DNA from: Promethearchaeota archaeon | Lineage (GTDB): Archaea > Asgardarchaeota > Lokiarchaeia > Sigynarchaeales > SOKP01 | DNA: 20,643 nucleotides | Assembly: GCA_016839655.1 (NCBI GenBank) | Contig: JAEOTW010000219.1 | Location: 1 to 20,643 of the forward strand | Direction: 5' to 3' | Shown here: one piece after another, positions 7,898 to 15,952 of the stretch | Position numbering within the stretch: the first letter of the stretch is position 1 | How the letters are laid out: each line of letters opens with the position of its first letter | Position numbers and translations under genes: made by a program | The notes under the pieces: model-generated | What the model was told of the DNA's origin: nothing | Seen by the model: only the letters and a program-made list of their open reading frames with translations | The model's database searches: none

Positions 7898-9775
7898 TTA
7901 TAATAAATAACTCCTTAATTGTTGAATCAATTTATCAATAGTTCTATCAATCTTCTTCTGTTGTTTTTTGAAATCATCTGATAATTTTAAAAATGCCGTT
8001 CTTGAGGGTAATCTTCCTCTTTTATATCTAGATTCTAAGAGAGATAGACTATCTTTAACACTTATTCTTTCAGCTTCTAAAATCTCTAACTTATTAATAA
8101 TGTTCTCAAAAATGTCACTTGTCTCCATTAACATTTTCTTGAACGGAATAATCTCTTTCTGAATTTCATCTATTTTTAAGTTATTTTTAGTTAAAACATT
8201 TTTATATTTTTTTTTCGAGACTTTCTTTCGCTTAACCGCTTCTTCTATTTGTCTAATCTCTAAGAGTAAAGCATTTTTTTCTTCAAATAGAGAACAAAAC
8301 TCTCGAATCTCGTTAACAGGTATATACTCTTTTTTTAGTGCAGCGATATCTTTCTCCTTTTTTCTTGTTTTAATTACAACAACATAAATTGAGGTGATTG
8401 AGAGAAATAATATCATAAAAACGGTAGGTCGTAAAATTAGATTAAAAAGATCTATAGTAAAAGTAAATTGAATAACTTTTTTTACTTCTGGTACGATAAA
8501 GTCAGAAGTATATTTAATTGATACCATTCCTTGAGAATTTATAATAGCCTCTGGAGGTTTAGTAATAAAATCAATTTTATAACAACCATCAATATTGATT
8601 GTAATTGTTAGTTCTTTACCTAAATAATCGTAGGTAGTTGTTAATAGGTCAATTTCAACAGATTCTTGTAACCAGTTTGAAGAAAGATGGTTTTCAAAAG
8701 GTAATTGGTATTCAAGATCGAAATTAAATGAAGTATTAGGCAACATCTGTACACGATTAGCTGACAAATCAATTGTAATCCTTTTTTGATTTGTTCCGGG
8801 AATATTAGTGAATATAACACCTGTGATTTCTCCAAGATCATCTGATACAGATATTCCGTATGCAGAAGAGGGAACATATAGCAAAATATAGATTGATGAT
8901 CGAAGCCCTAAATTTTTTATTTGTAAGCTCTCTCGTACTCTTACAATACCCCAGGGTGAAACAAAAATTTCACGGGAATTTGCTTGTATTTCTAATTTAA
9001 TACTGTCTTCATGCTTAAACCATAAGTTTAGATCTTTATATTCGTCTATATTGGCTAAAAATGGCTCAATGTAATCAACTTCAATTATTTCACTAAGCCT
9101 TTCAAATTTATACTCTCTAGCATTAAGAGAGGGATTAAAAACACCCCAATCCTCTGTAATATCCTCATCATTTGCACCAAATTCTGGAAAAAAATAGTAA
9201 GCTACTATTTCACCTTCTATCTTGTAAGGTAATACTGGATATATTATTCCTTGATGACTAACATAATGCTCTTCAGCAACAATATGTTCATTTGCTAAAT
9301 CTCTTAAGCTGTATTTGAATATTACTGTTCTTGATTGATGAGGTAATAGTGGTGATTCTAAAGATATCATAAACATTTCATAATCTTCCATTATCATGTT
9401 TAAACGTTCAATTGATAATGTATTCTCTTCTAATAGTGTGTTTTCATTAGCACCCTTACTTTCAAAATGTATTAAACTGCTTGAATGATCTAGTGGAACT
9501 CCAACTAAGATCGAACTGATAGGGTTGTTATTAAGATTTTTAACAGTTAATATATCGCGTACCTTTACTACACCGTATAGATTTACATCTACTCGTCTAT
9601 TAACATAAGTTAGGATTATATTTTCTGCTCCTTCTTGATTAGCTGAATATATTGGATTTTGTGAATCATCCTGATGTATATAATTCAAATTAGAGTTTTT
9701 AGGAATAAATAATATACTCGTGAAAATAATTAAAAAAACTGTGAGAATAAAAACAATTCTTATTCTTTTCAACAT
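7898..9775 (-). CDS. Ribophorin I (OST1)-like protein, oligosaccharyltransferase accessory subunit homologue
   Basis: In eukaryotes ribophorin I is a single-pass subunit of the oligosaccharyltransferase that N-glycosylates nascent proteins at the translocon. This 625-residue protein has the same plan and nearly the same length as human ribophorin I (607): an N-terminal hydrophobic segment (7-25), a beta-rich extracytoplasmic region, one membrane span (about 449-469) and a charged, coiled-coil-like cytoplasmic tail of about 155 residues. Recognisable matches are YVNRRVDVNLYGVVKVRD (57-74) to the N-terminal repeat, REIFVSPWGIVRVRESL (268-284) to human RVIEVSHWGNIAVEENV, and SDDLGEIT (311-318) to YRDEIGNVS. 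The tail ends in a lysine-rich helix as in the human protein. Asgard archaea are known to carry ribophorin I homologues. It is divergent from Sec61-beta. Activity in this archaeon is inferred. Confidence 0.82.
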   Translation of the reverse strand: MLKRIRIVFILTVFLIIFTSILFIPKNSNLNYIHQDDSQNPIYSANQEGAENIILTYVNRRVDVNLYGVVKVRDILTVKNLNNNPISSILVGVPLDHSSSLIHFESKGANENTLLEENTLSIERLNMIMEDYEMFMISLESPLLPHQSRTVIFKYSLRDLANEHIVAEEHYVSHQGIIYPVLPYKIEGEIVAYYFFPEFGANDEDITEDWGVFNPSLNAREYKFERLSEIIEVDYIEPFLANIDEYKDLNLWFKHEDSIKLEIQANSREIFVSPWGIVRVRESLQIKNLGLRSSIYILLYVPSSAYGISVSDDLGEITGVIFTNIPGTNQKRITIDLSANRVQMLPNTSFNFDLEYQLPFENHLSSNWLQESVEIDLLTTTYDYLGKELTITINIDGCYKIDFITKPPEAIINSQGMVSIKYTSDFIVPEVKKVIQFTFTIDLFNLILRPTVFMILFLSITSIYVVVIKTRKKEKDIAALKKEYIPVNEIREFCSLFEEKNALLLEIRQIEEAVKRKKVSKKKYKNVLTKNNLKIDEIQKEIIPFKKMLMETSDIFENIINKLEILEAERISVKDSLSLLESRYKRGRLPSRTAFLKLSDDFKKQQKKIDRTIDKLIQQLRSYLL

Positions 9776-9884
9776 AATTTTATAACTTTTCCTTGAAATT
9801 ATCTAAAAGTAATGAAAATAATTAATAAAAACTTATGAAAATTTTTTTAATGTGTTGAAATAAAATTTTAAATGCTTTTAGTTA

Positions 9885-9892
9885 TTTATATA
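9885..9892 (+). promoter_or_regulatory. Box A (TATA box) of the Sec61-beta gene
   Basis: TTTATATA exactly matches the archaeal box A consensus and lies 38 nt before the ATG at 9931. Transcription would be expected to start near 9912-9916, leaving a short leader of about 15-20 nt. Confidence 0.6.
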
Positions 9893-9930
9893 TTAAAGTA
9901 TCTTAAATAATTCTTTGTTTAGTCTTAATA

Positions 9931-10152
9931 ATGTCAAAAAGAGGAACTGAGTCAAGACGAAAAAAAAGAAGAAGTGGATCTGCTCCTATGCCTATGGGAG
10001 GAGCAGGTTTAATGAGATTTTTTCAAGATAGTTCAGTAGGAATAAAAGTAGGGCCAGTCATTCCAGTAATTTTATCTGTAGCGCTGATTCTTGTCGTAAT
10101 ACTCGCACGCTTTCATGTTTTTGATTGGTTATTCACTCCTGCTGGGGGATAA
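9931..10152 (+). CDS. Preprotein translocase subunit Sec61-beta (SecG-type, archaeal)
   Basis: Small tail-anchored subunit of the SecYE-beta protein-conducting channel. It has 73 residues: a basic, serine- and glycine-rich cytoplasmic part (MSKRGTESRRKKRRSGSAP), the diagnostic segment GLMRFFQDSSVGIKVGP, then one transmembrane helix (about 44-64) and a short outside end. The segment before the helix is the hallmark of archaeal and eukaryotic Sec61-beta. The ATG at 9931 is well placed behind a consensus box A. The gene is divergent from the ribophorin I-like gene, 155 nt apart, and 50 nt upstream of the MazG-like gene. Confidence 0.93.
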   Translation: MSKRGTESRRKKRRSGSAPMPMGGAGLMRFFQDSSVGIKVGPVIPVILSVALILVVILARFHVFDWLFTPAGG

Positions 10153-10202
10153 TACCTCATACGTTATTTTCATATTCAAAATTAGTGATTTGTTGATTAT
10201 TG

Positions 10203-10496
10203 ATGAAAATTTCAGAATTTCAAAATTTAATTAAAGAACTTTACTTTAAGCAAGACCGAAAAAGAGGTCTGAATGGTACATTTATTTGGTTGGTAGAGGA
10301 AATTGGTGAATTAGCTCGTATTTTAAGAAGTAACGAAATTAATATCAAAAATGCCTCAGAAGAATTAGCAGATATAATTGCTTGGACAAGCTCATTAGCA
10401 AATTTGTTAGAAGTAGATCTTGAATCAGCAATTTCGAATAAGTATCCTGATGTGTGCCTTAGGTGTCAATCTAAACCTTGTATTTGCGGTAAATAG
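10203..10496 (+). CDS. MazG-like nucleotide pyrophosphohydrolase with cysteine-rich tail
   Basis: All-alpha NTP pyrophosphohydrolase of the MazG type, which hydrolyses nucleoside triphosphates to monophosphate and pyrophosphate, mainly for house-cleaning. Metal-binding glutamates are visible in the EE-x-x-E motif of LVEEIGELAR and the E-x-x-D motif of EELADI, with about 17 residues between. The C-terminus CLRCQSKPCICGK carries four cysteines and could bind zinc; this kind of tail recurs in archaeal MazG-like proteins. The protein has 97 residues from the ATG at 10203; an in-frame TTG directly before it (10200) adds one Met. It follows Sec61-beta by 50 nt on the same strand with no clear promoter of its own. 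The natural substrate is unknown. Confidence 0.85.
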   Translation: MKISEFQNLIKELYFKQDRKRGLNGTFIWLVEEIGELARILRSNEINIKNASEELADIIAWTSSLANLLEVDLESAISNKYPDVCLRCQSKPCICGK

Positions 10497-10556
10497 TTTT
10501 TTACCATAGGAATCCAAACATTAAATCATTTATGAATCTAAATCCTGTCATCTTTT

Positions 10557-10572
10557 CTTATAAAAATATACT
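10557..10572 (+). promoter_or_regulatory. Candidate box A for the DUF354 gene
   Basis: The stretch TTATAAAAATATAC lies about 50 nt before the ATG at 10618 in the gap after the MazG-like gene. It fits an archaeal TATA box with a leader of about 25 nt. Confidence 0.45.
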
Positions 10573-10617
10573 ATTTACAAAAAAAAATAAATCTTTATTA
10601 TCATTTTTGTGTTTACA

Positions 10618-11727
10618 ATGAGTCTTTCTGGAAAGAGAATTTGGATTGATATCGAACAACCCAAAACCGCAATAATGTTTAAATCCCTCTGGAAAATGTT
10701 TCAAAATGAAAATACAGAATTATTTATAACCGCTCGAGATTATGATTCAACTTATCAAATTTTGGATAATTCAGATATAAGATATATAAAAGTTGGTAGA
10801 CATGGTGGTGAAAAATTAGAGAATAAGTTAGATACCTACATAGATCGTTTGAAACAACTTTTTCCTTTAATAAAAAAATTTTCACCAAATTATTTTGTTA
10901 CTTTTTTGTCTATAGAGGGGACGAGAATTGCTTATGGACTAAAAATTCCTTCTATTGGTATGAATGATGAACCTCGAAATAAACCTGTATGTAAATTAAT
11001 CCATCCATTTATAGAAAAGATCATCACTCCTAAATGCATACCAAAAGAATTATATATAAATCTTCATGCTGATCCAGATAAGATTATCAGATATAATGGT
11101 CTTGATGAAATTGCTTGGATTTCAGAATATATTCCCAATCCTGATATTCTGAAAGATTTTGATCTTCAAAAAGGAAAATTTGTATTAATAAGAACTGAAC
11201 CTACTCATGCATCATATCTAATAAATAAAGTTAAACCAGAAGTAACTCAAATAAAGGAATTTCTGCCATTAATTTTTAAAGAATTTCCTAATCATAAATA
11301 TTTTCTGTTAGTTCGGTCAAAACTGCAAGAGGAATTTCTCTCTAGAGGATTAAAAAATCTTTCTAAAGATGTGAATATAACTATAACTCAATTTCTACCA
11401 AATTTAGTAGATTTTTGCTTCTATGGAGCATTAGTGATTAGTGGAGGTGGAACTATTGTGAGAGAATCAAGTTTATTGAATGTACCAAGCATAGAATTCT
11501 TTCCAGGAGACTCAGCACCGCAAGAAAAATTTTTAATAGAAAAAGGATTTCCGTTAGAACATATTCGAGATTCAAACATTCTATCGAAAAGGGCTATAGA
11601 AATCCTTAATCAATCCCCTAAAACGGAAAGATTTAAGTTAAGTTCCTTTAAAGAAAAAATTAGCAAATTTGAAAATCCTAATAAAATTTGTTTTGATTTT
11701 GTAAAAGATAAGTTAATGGAGAAGTAA
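10618..11727 (+). CDS. DUF354-family protein, glycosyltransferase-like (GT-B fold)
   Basis: DUF354 proteins are archaeal and bacterial relatives of UDP-GlcNAc epimerase and MurG-type GT-B enzymes, without a firmly assigned reaction. The N-terminal KRIWIDIEQPKTAIMFKSLW and the nearby ITARDYDSTYQILD match the family opening, and SGGGTIVRESSLLNVPSIEFFPG near the C-terminus is the family's probable nucleotide-sugar binding loop. A central IRTEPTHASY segment is also typical. No signal peptide or membrane span is seen, so it is probably cytoplasmic. I prefer the ATG at 10618 (MSLSGKRIW) over a GTG at 10609 that would add three residues. It is convergent with the GT-B glycosyltransferase gene (6 nt apart). 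A role in surface glycan synthesis is plausible but inferred. Confidence 0.8.
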   Translation: MSLSGKRIWIDIEQPKTAIMFKSLWKMFQNENTELFITARDYDSTYQILDNSDIRYIKVGRHGGEKLENKLDTYIDRLKQLFPLIKKFSPNYFVTFLSIEGTRIAYGLKIPSIGMNDEPRNKPVCKLIHPFIEKIITPKCIPKELYINLHADPDKIIRYNGLDEIAWISEYIPNPDILKDFDLQKGKFVLIRTEPTHASYLINKVKPEVTQIKEFLPLIFKEFPNHKYFLLVRSKLQEEFLSRGLKNLSKDVNITITQFLPNLVDFCFYGALVISGGGTIVRESSLLNVPSIEFFPGDSAPQEKFLIEKGFPLEHIRDSNILSKRAIEILNQSPKTERFKLSSFKEKISKFENPNKICFDFVKDKLMEK

Positions 11728-11733
11728 AAATAT

Positions 11734-12846
11734 TTAAAATTTGTTTAAAAATTCTTCATAAACTCTTTCCAATTTTTTCCCAACTTCATTCCAAGTATAT
11801 TTTTTTATAAAATTTTGAGCTTTTTCTATAAGTTTTTTTCTTTTAAGATCATCTTTCAAAAATATCACAATTTCTTTTGCTAAAGCTGAGGGATTTTTGG
11901 GAGGTACAAAAATGGCATTATCCTGCAATATTTCTTTATAAGCACGAATTGAGGAACAAATAACAGGAGTTCCACAAGCTATTGCTTCGATTGGAGTCAA
12001 ACCGAAGCCCTCAGAAGCATAAGAATATGTTATAAAAATATCTCCCATTGAATAATAGATTGGAATTTCATCTTCTGATAAAAAACCTACAAAGTGAATT
12101 TTTTTATATTTTTGTTGCCAATCTTTATAAATTTTCTCCATAGAAAAATCTGGTTTACCTCCTATCACCAAATTAAGATCTGGGATTTCTAATTTTGCTA
12201 GTTGATAAGCTTTTATGATATCATGAACACCCTTATATTTTGCTATACGCCCAATATATAAAAGAACTGGTCCTTTTATGTTAAGTCTATTTTTTAATTC
12301 CTGAGCTTTATTAGGAAGGCGTTTGAACTTTTCTTCAATTGCGGAGTAAAGATTAAAAATGTGATTAATATCTACGGGGGGTATATAATATTTTATCTGT
12401 TTCCTAATTGATTCAGCACATGTTGTTATGCATGTTGATTTGTTAACTGTATATTTTATCAGTAACTTCTCCAGAGGGATTCTAGTAAATTTTGTTTCGA
12501 ACGGACCTAAATCATGTATTGTTGATATAAATCGTTTTTGATTAGATAAGACTATAGGTATTACCGCTTTAGGGCCATTACCGTGAATAATATCAAATTT
12601 ATGAGTCTTAAGGTAATTTCTAGCATGTAATGTGAATTGAGGAAACCATAAAAAGCGCTTTCTTATAATATCAATTTGTATGATATTAGGATCTGAAAAA
12701 CTTAAATTCCATTTAGCTGTTATTAATTTAACATTATGACCTTGATTTTTTAAATAATTATAAATACCAGTAAAGAATTTAGCTGCTCCATCTTGACTGT
12801 CAGGAGCAAATGTTAAGGAAACAAGGCAAATATTTAACCGATCCAT
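11734..12846 (-). CDS. Glycosyltransferase, GT-B fold, GT4-like (glycosyl transferases group 1)
   Basis: Retaining nucleotide-sugar glycosyltransferase. Near the N-terminus NICLVSLTFAPDSQDGAAKFFTGI holds the glycine-rich acceptor-side loop. The C-terminal Rossmann half begins with GPVLLYIGRIAKYKGVHDII and contains the E-x7-E motif in EGFGLTPIEAIACGTPVICS, the signature of GT4 enzymes. Length is 370 residues from the ATG at 12846; an upstream in-frame TTG at 12882 would add 12 residues with no family support. It starts 41 nt after the methionine aminopeptidase stop, so the two may be cotranscribed. Sugar and acceptor are unknown. With the Alg7-like, DUF354 and ribophorin I-like genes it adds to a glycan-synthesis theme. 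Confidence 0.9.
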   Translation of the reverse strand: MDRLNICLVSLTFAPDSQDGAAKFFTGIYNYLKNQGHNVKLITAKWNLSFSDPNIIQIDIIRKRFLWFPQFTLHARNYLKTHKFDIIHGNGPKAVIPIVLSNQKRFISTIHDLGPFETKFTRIPLEKLLIKYTVNKSTCITTCAESIRKQIKYYIPPVDINHIFNLYSAIEEKFKRLPNKAQELKNRLNIKGPVLLYIGRIAKYKGVHDIIKAYQLAKLEIPDLNLVIGGKPDFSMEKIYKDWQQKYKKIHFVGFLSEDEIPIYYSMGDIFITYSYASEGFGLTPIEAIACGTPVICSSIRAYKEILQDNAIFVPPKNPSALAKEIVIFLKDDLKRKKLIEKAQNFIKKYTWNEVGKKLERVYEEFLNKF

Positions 12847-12887
12847 TTTTCCAAGTACATTTTTTTTGATATCTAATATCAATCAAA

Positions 12888-13865
12888 TTAAGTTAATTGT
12901 TCAAAACCTTCTTCAGTTATCAAAATGGTCTCTTCGATTTGTGCCACGTAGACCCCCTTTTTTTCTGCCAGAACATTGTGAGCTTGTAATTTACCCTGTT
13001 GTACTAATTCTTGTAACCCAAAAGCTACCCCTAGTCTGAATTCTTTTGCTAACCATCTTTCTGCAAATGGTAATGTTTTGTAATTTTTATTTACAAATCC
13101 CAAAATTTGTTTGGAAGTTTTTCTACGCAACGGTACCCTACCAGAATATGGATTAATTTCATAAATATATGAAGAGGGAGTGTTATGAACAGACCCTTCA
13201 CCTGTACTAGCGAAAATTTCAATTGAAAATACCTCACCTACTTCCATTAAATCACCTCCCTGAGATCCTAATTCAGGTAACTGCTTTTTTCCATGAACTG
13301 TCCATCTTTCAATCTGATGTCCTCCTAATTCTCTGATTGGATTATATTTAAATCCTTTGACGATATCCTCAATCTTTTTTCCTATCTCTCTTGTATTAGT
13401 TTTGGGTTTTACCAACATTTTTGCAGCATCTAATGCAACCTCAGTAGCTTTAATAATATTCTGAAGAGGATCATCTTCATTGAAATTCACGCTAAAAGCA
13501 GTGTCAACAATAAATCCATCAATATGAACACCTAAATCAATTTTAACGAGATCATTTTCCTTGATTTCAGTTCCATCATCTTTTATAGGAGAAGTATAAT
13601 GTGCAGCAATATTATTTATGCACAAATTTACAGGGAAAGCAAAATTTCCCTCTAATTCAATGATCTTTGCCTCAGTTTCAGCTATTAAATCATATACATT
13701 CGCGCCTATTTTGATTTTTGATTTAATGTATTTCTTTACATCTTGGGCAATCTTTCCTGCTTTTCTAAGGGATTCAATTTTGTATTTTTCTTCTTCTTCT
13801 TTCTCTAAATCTTCTTTGCTCTTCTTTTCTTGAGTTTCAGGTTTTGAATTTTGATTCTCAGTCAT
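12888..13865 (-). CDS. map: Methionine aminopeptidase, type II (archaeal/eukaryotic class)
   Basis: Removes the initiator methionine from nascent proteins, using a dinuclear metal site. All five ligands are visible: Asp110 (KIDLGVH), Asp121 (FIVDTAF), His183 (GGHQIERW), Glu216 (FSIEIFAS) and Glu311 (AQIEETIL). The substrate-pocket histidines fall at His89 (AAHYTSP) and His191. The insert between the histidine and glutamate ligands is the type II hallmark. Length is 325 residues against about 295 for typical archaeal enzymes; the difference is a lysine- and glutamate-rich N-terminal extension (residues 1-30). It starts with an ATG at 13865, with a TATA-like stretch (13892-13905) and a 22-bp palindrome just upstream. 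Confidence 0.94.
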   Translation of the reverse strand: MTENQNSKPETQEKKSKEDLEKEEEEKYKIESLRKAGKIAQDVKKYIKSKIKIGANVYDLIAETEAKIIELEGNFAFPVNLCINNIAAHYTSPIKDDGTEIKENDLVKIDLGVHIDGFIVDTAFSVNFNEDDPLQNIIKATEVALDAAKMLVKPKTNTREIGKKIEDIVKGFKYNPIRELGGHQIERWTVHGKKQLPELGSQGGDLMEVGEVFSIEIFASTGEGSVHNTPSSYIYEINPYSGRVPLRRKTSKQILGFVNKNYKTLPFAERWLAKEFRLGVAFGLQELVQQGKLQAHNVLAEKKGVYVAQIEETILITEEGFEQLT

Positions 13866-13891
13866 TAAAATTACTAATACGGGTTTTGATA

Positions 13892-13905
13892 AAAATATTT
13901 TTTAA
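13892..13905 (-). promoter_or_regulatory. Candidate box A for methionine aminopeptidase
   Basis: On the minus strand this stretch reads TATTTAAAAAATAT, about 30-40 nt before the ATG at 13865. It implies a leader of only about 10 nt. Confidence 0.4.
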
Positions 13906-13912
13906 ATAAGTA

Positions 13913-13934
13913 TTAACTTTATTAATAAAGTTAA
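13913..13934. repeat. Perfect 22-bp palindrome between divergent genes
   Basis: TTAACTTTATT is followed directly by its exact reverse complement, with no spacer. The palindrome lies between the methionine aminopeptidase and roadblock genes, just upstream of the aminopeptidase TATA-like element. Its position fits an operator for a dimeric regulator. Chance is less unlikely than it seems in so AT-rich a gap, although the arms contain one C/G pair each. Confidence 0.55.
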
Positions 13935-14030
13935 CATTAAATTTAGATTAAAAATAAAAATAAAAATACTATTATTATATTATTATCATATTAGATCATT
14001 AACCTACTATTTGTTTAAGTTGAATAACCT

Positions 14031-14402
14031 TTGAGCGAAAACATCAGTGAACTCATCGATCTTTTAAGGCGAATGGAGGCCGTTAACTCAGACATTCAAG
14101 GTTCAGCAATAGTAAGCGTTCAAGGGCTTCCTATTTGTTCTGTTCTTGCTAGAGATGTAAATGATGGAATTGTGAGTGCAATGAGCGCTGCTATTCTTAG
14201 CGTTTCTGAACGTGCTGTAGAAGAACTTGCTCGTGGAGATCTAAAAAGGATTCTTATAGAGGGAGTTGATGGGATAATTATTTTATCAAAAGCTGGAGAG
14301 AATGCTATCCTCTGTACTCTTGCAAAAAGCGATGCTTCACTAGGGATGGTCTTTTTAAATATCCAAAGCGTCTCTAAAAAAATTGCGGAATTATTGGATT
14401 AA
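14031..14402 (+). CDS. Roadblock/LC7-domain protein
   Basis: Single roadblock/LC7 domain, 123 residues. These proteins form dimers that act as scaffolds or regulators of small GTPases; in bacteria MglB is a GTPase-activating protein, and in eukaryotes they sit in dynein, Ragulator and related complexes. Visible features are the N-terminal helix ISELIDLLRRMEAV, the first strand GSAIVSVQGLPICSV, the helix AAILSVSERAVEEL, and the strand pair KRILIEGVDGIIILSKAG and AILCTLAKSDASLGMVFL before the last helix. The start is a TTG at 14031; no ATG is available in frame upstream. An AT-rich TATA-like stretch lies at about 13971-13984. Asgard genomes carry many such proteins together with many small GTPases; no GTPase is present in this window. 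The GTPase partner is unknown. Confidence 0.88.
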   Translation: MSENISELIDLLRRMEAVNSDIQGSAIVSVQGLPICSVLARDVNDGIVSAMSAAILSVSERAVEELARGDLKRILIEGVDGIIILSKAGENAILCTLAKSDASLGMVFLNIQSVSKKIAELLD

Positions 14403-14475
14403 ACAATAATATGAATTTTAGATTTTAACACAAAATTTTAATTTCTTATATTTCTTTTGACTTGATAGTTATAAT

Positions 14476-15915
14476 ATGATATCAAATCAACTTTTTATTG
14501 AATTCAAATCAGAATTATTAAAGATAAGAGATAAAAAGAAACTCGAGATTGCATACTATGAGAAACTCTCAAAATGTCTTAAAGCTGGACAATTTAAAGC
14601 TTTTGAGCTTTTAATTGATGCGTCAATTGATTTTGATATTTTTATTGATTTTAATAGAATCGTTAATAGATTTGAGATAATCTCAAAATTAATATTAAAT
14701 TGTATAGATAAGATATCAACAGGATATCAAACATCGGCATTAGGAGAGATAATTGATATTTTAAGATTAAGTAATAAATATAACCTTCTAGAAAGAGAAA
14801 TTAACGATTCAGAGAAAAAGTTTCTTAATCAATTCAAGGAAAAAAACAAATTATTCATAGAAAATTTATATGATTTATTTGATAAAGCGTCAGATTCATT
14901 TATTTTATATATTTGTAGAGTTATGCCACAAAATTTTTATGATTACTTTGTAAGCAGTCCTATTTCTTTCTTTCCAGATTATGATGGACTAATGGACTAT
15001 ATTAAAAATAGTTTTTTTAACCAATATTCAGTTTATGGCCTTAATATCAGAAATTTAAGTCCTGAAGAATATTCAGGCGATGGAATTAAATTAAGTCCAC
15101 TAGAGAAATTCCTTAATGATCTTGAGAAAAAACTAGCGAAAAATCAAGATAATAGTAATAATTTAATTGAGATCAAGAGAACTTATAAGTATCAAGTATA
15201 TTATTATGATACAGAAGAAGAACATGAACAATTTGTTGAAAAAATTCATTTAGTATCTCCAAAGAATATTTTAAGATTTAAGTCTAAAATTTTAGACAAA
15301 GACAATTATAATTTTTATAGTTTATCAATGGTTCTTCTTGGAGGGTTGGGACCACAAGGTTTAGGCTTTACTTATTCTACACCTAAAGGAGAAGTTATTG
15401 AAATTTGTTCTGATCAAAGTGAATCTGAAGCGATTATCATAAAATATAAGCAATACCTAAAAACAAAGTTTTTGTTAAAGCTAGAAAAAGAGCTAAAGAA
15501 TTATGGAATTGATGAAAAACTTAAAAGTAAAATTGTAGAGTTTTTATCTGATGTGTTAAATAAAAAGGAATTAATACATTACTATAAAAAAGAAGCAATC
15601 ATAAAAAAAATCAAAGAATTTCTAGAACAGATAGAGGAATTTCAGCAAGATTTTAGAACTGAACTACAAGAGTTAATAAAAAAGATTTCATCAGCTATTT
15701 CTATTATTCTAAGAAGGATTGAACTAAGAGATCAATATATAACACGTATAAATCTTGTAGCCGAAGATAAAATAAAACCTGAAGATATCGCAAAATTAAC
15801 AAGCTTGAAAGGTAAATCTCATTATGATGTACTTCATGAACGATTTTTCTTCCAACACATTGTCGATTGGTTTTATGAATTATATAGTAGTGGAAAAGTA
15901 AAAACTGAAAAATAA
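14476..15915 (+). CDS. Unrecognised 479-residue protein, helical with C-terminal coiled coil
   Basis: I do not recognise this family. The protein has no signal peptide and no clear membrane span. The first 150 residues look helical and rich in charged residues. A middle part (about 225-310) has strand-like stretches, including YKYQVYYYDTEEEHEQFVEK and a glycine-rich turn LLGGLGPQGLGF followed by KGEVIEICSDQSESEAI. The last 170 residues are lysine- and glutamate-rich and likely coiled coil, ending in HYDVLHERFFFQHIVDWFYEL. The ATG at 14476 lies 73 nt after the roadblock stop. A TATA-like TTATATTT at about 14446-14453 would give a nearly leaderless transcript. It faces the two Bet3/V4R-like genes tail to tail. 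A link to the roadblock protein is suggested only by position. Confidence 0.8.
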   Translation: MISNQLFIEFKSELLKIRDKKKLEIAYYEKLSKCLKAGQFKAFELLIDASIDFDIFIDFNRIVNRFEIISKLILNCIDKISTGYQTSALGEIIDILRLSNKYNLLEREINDSEKKFLNQFKEKNKLFIENLYDLFDKASDSFILYICRVMPQNFYDYFVSSPISFFPDYDGLMDYIKNSFFNQYSVYGLNIRNLSPEEYSGDGIKLSPLEKFLNDLEKKLAKNQDNSNNLIEIKRTYKYQVYYYDTEEEHEQFVEKIHLVSPKNILRFKSKILDKDNYNFYSLSMVLLGGLGPQGLGFTYSTPKGEVIEICSDQSESEAIIIKYKQYLKTKFLLKLEKELKNYGIDEKLKSKIVEFLSDVLNKKELIHYYKKEAIIKKIKEFLEQIEEFQQDFRTELQELIKKISSAISIILRRIELRDQYITRINLVAEDKIKPEDIAKLTSLKGKSHYDVLHERFFFQHIVDWFYELYSSGKVKTEK

Positions 15916-15952
15916 AAATAGAATTATGTCTTTAAAGTTAAAGTCATTTAAT

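Noticed and set aside
8641..8877. Minus-strand ORF of 78 residues
   Set aside because: It overlaps the ribophorin I-like gene in another frame and has no recognisable features.
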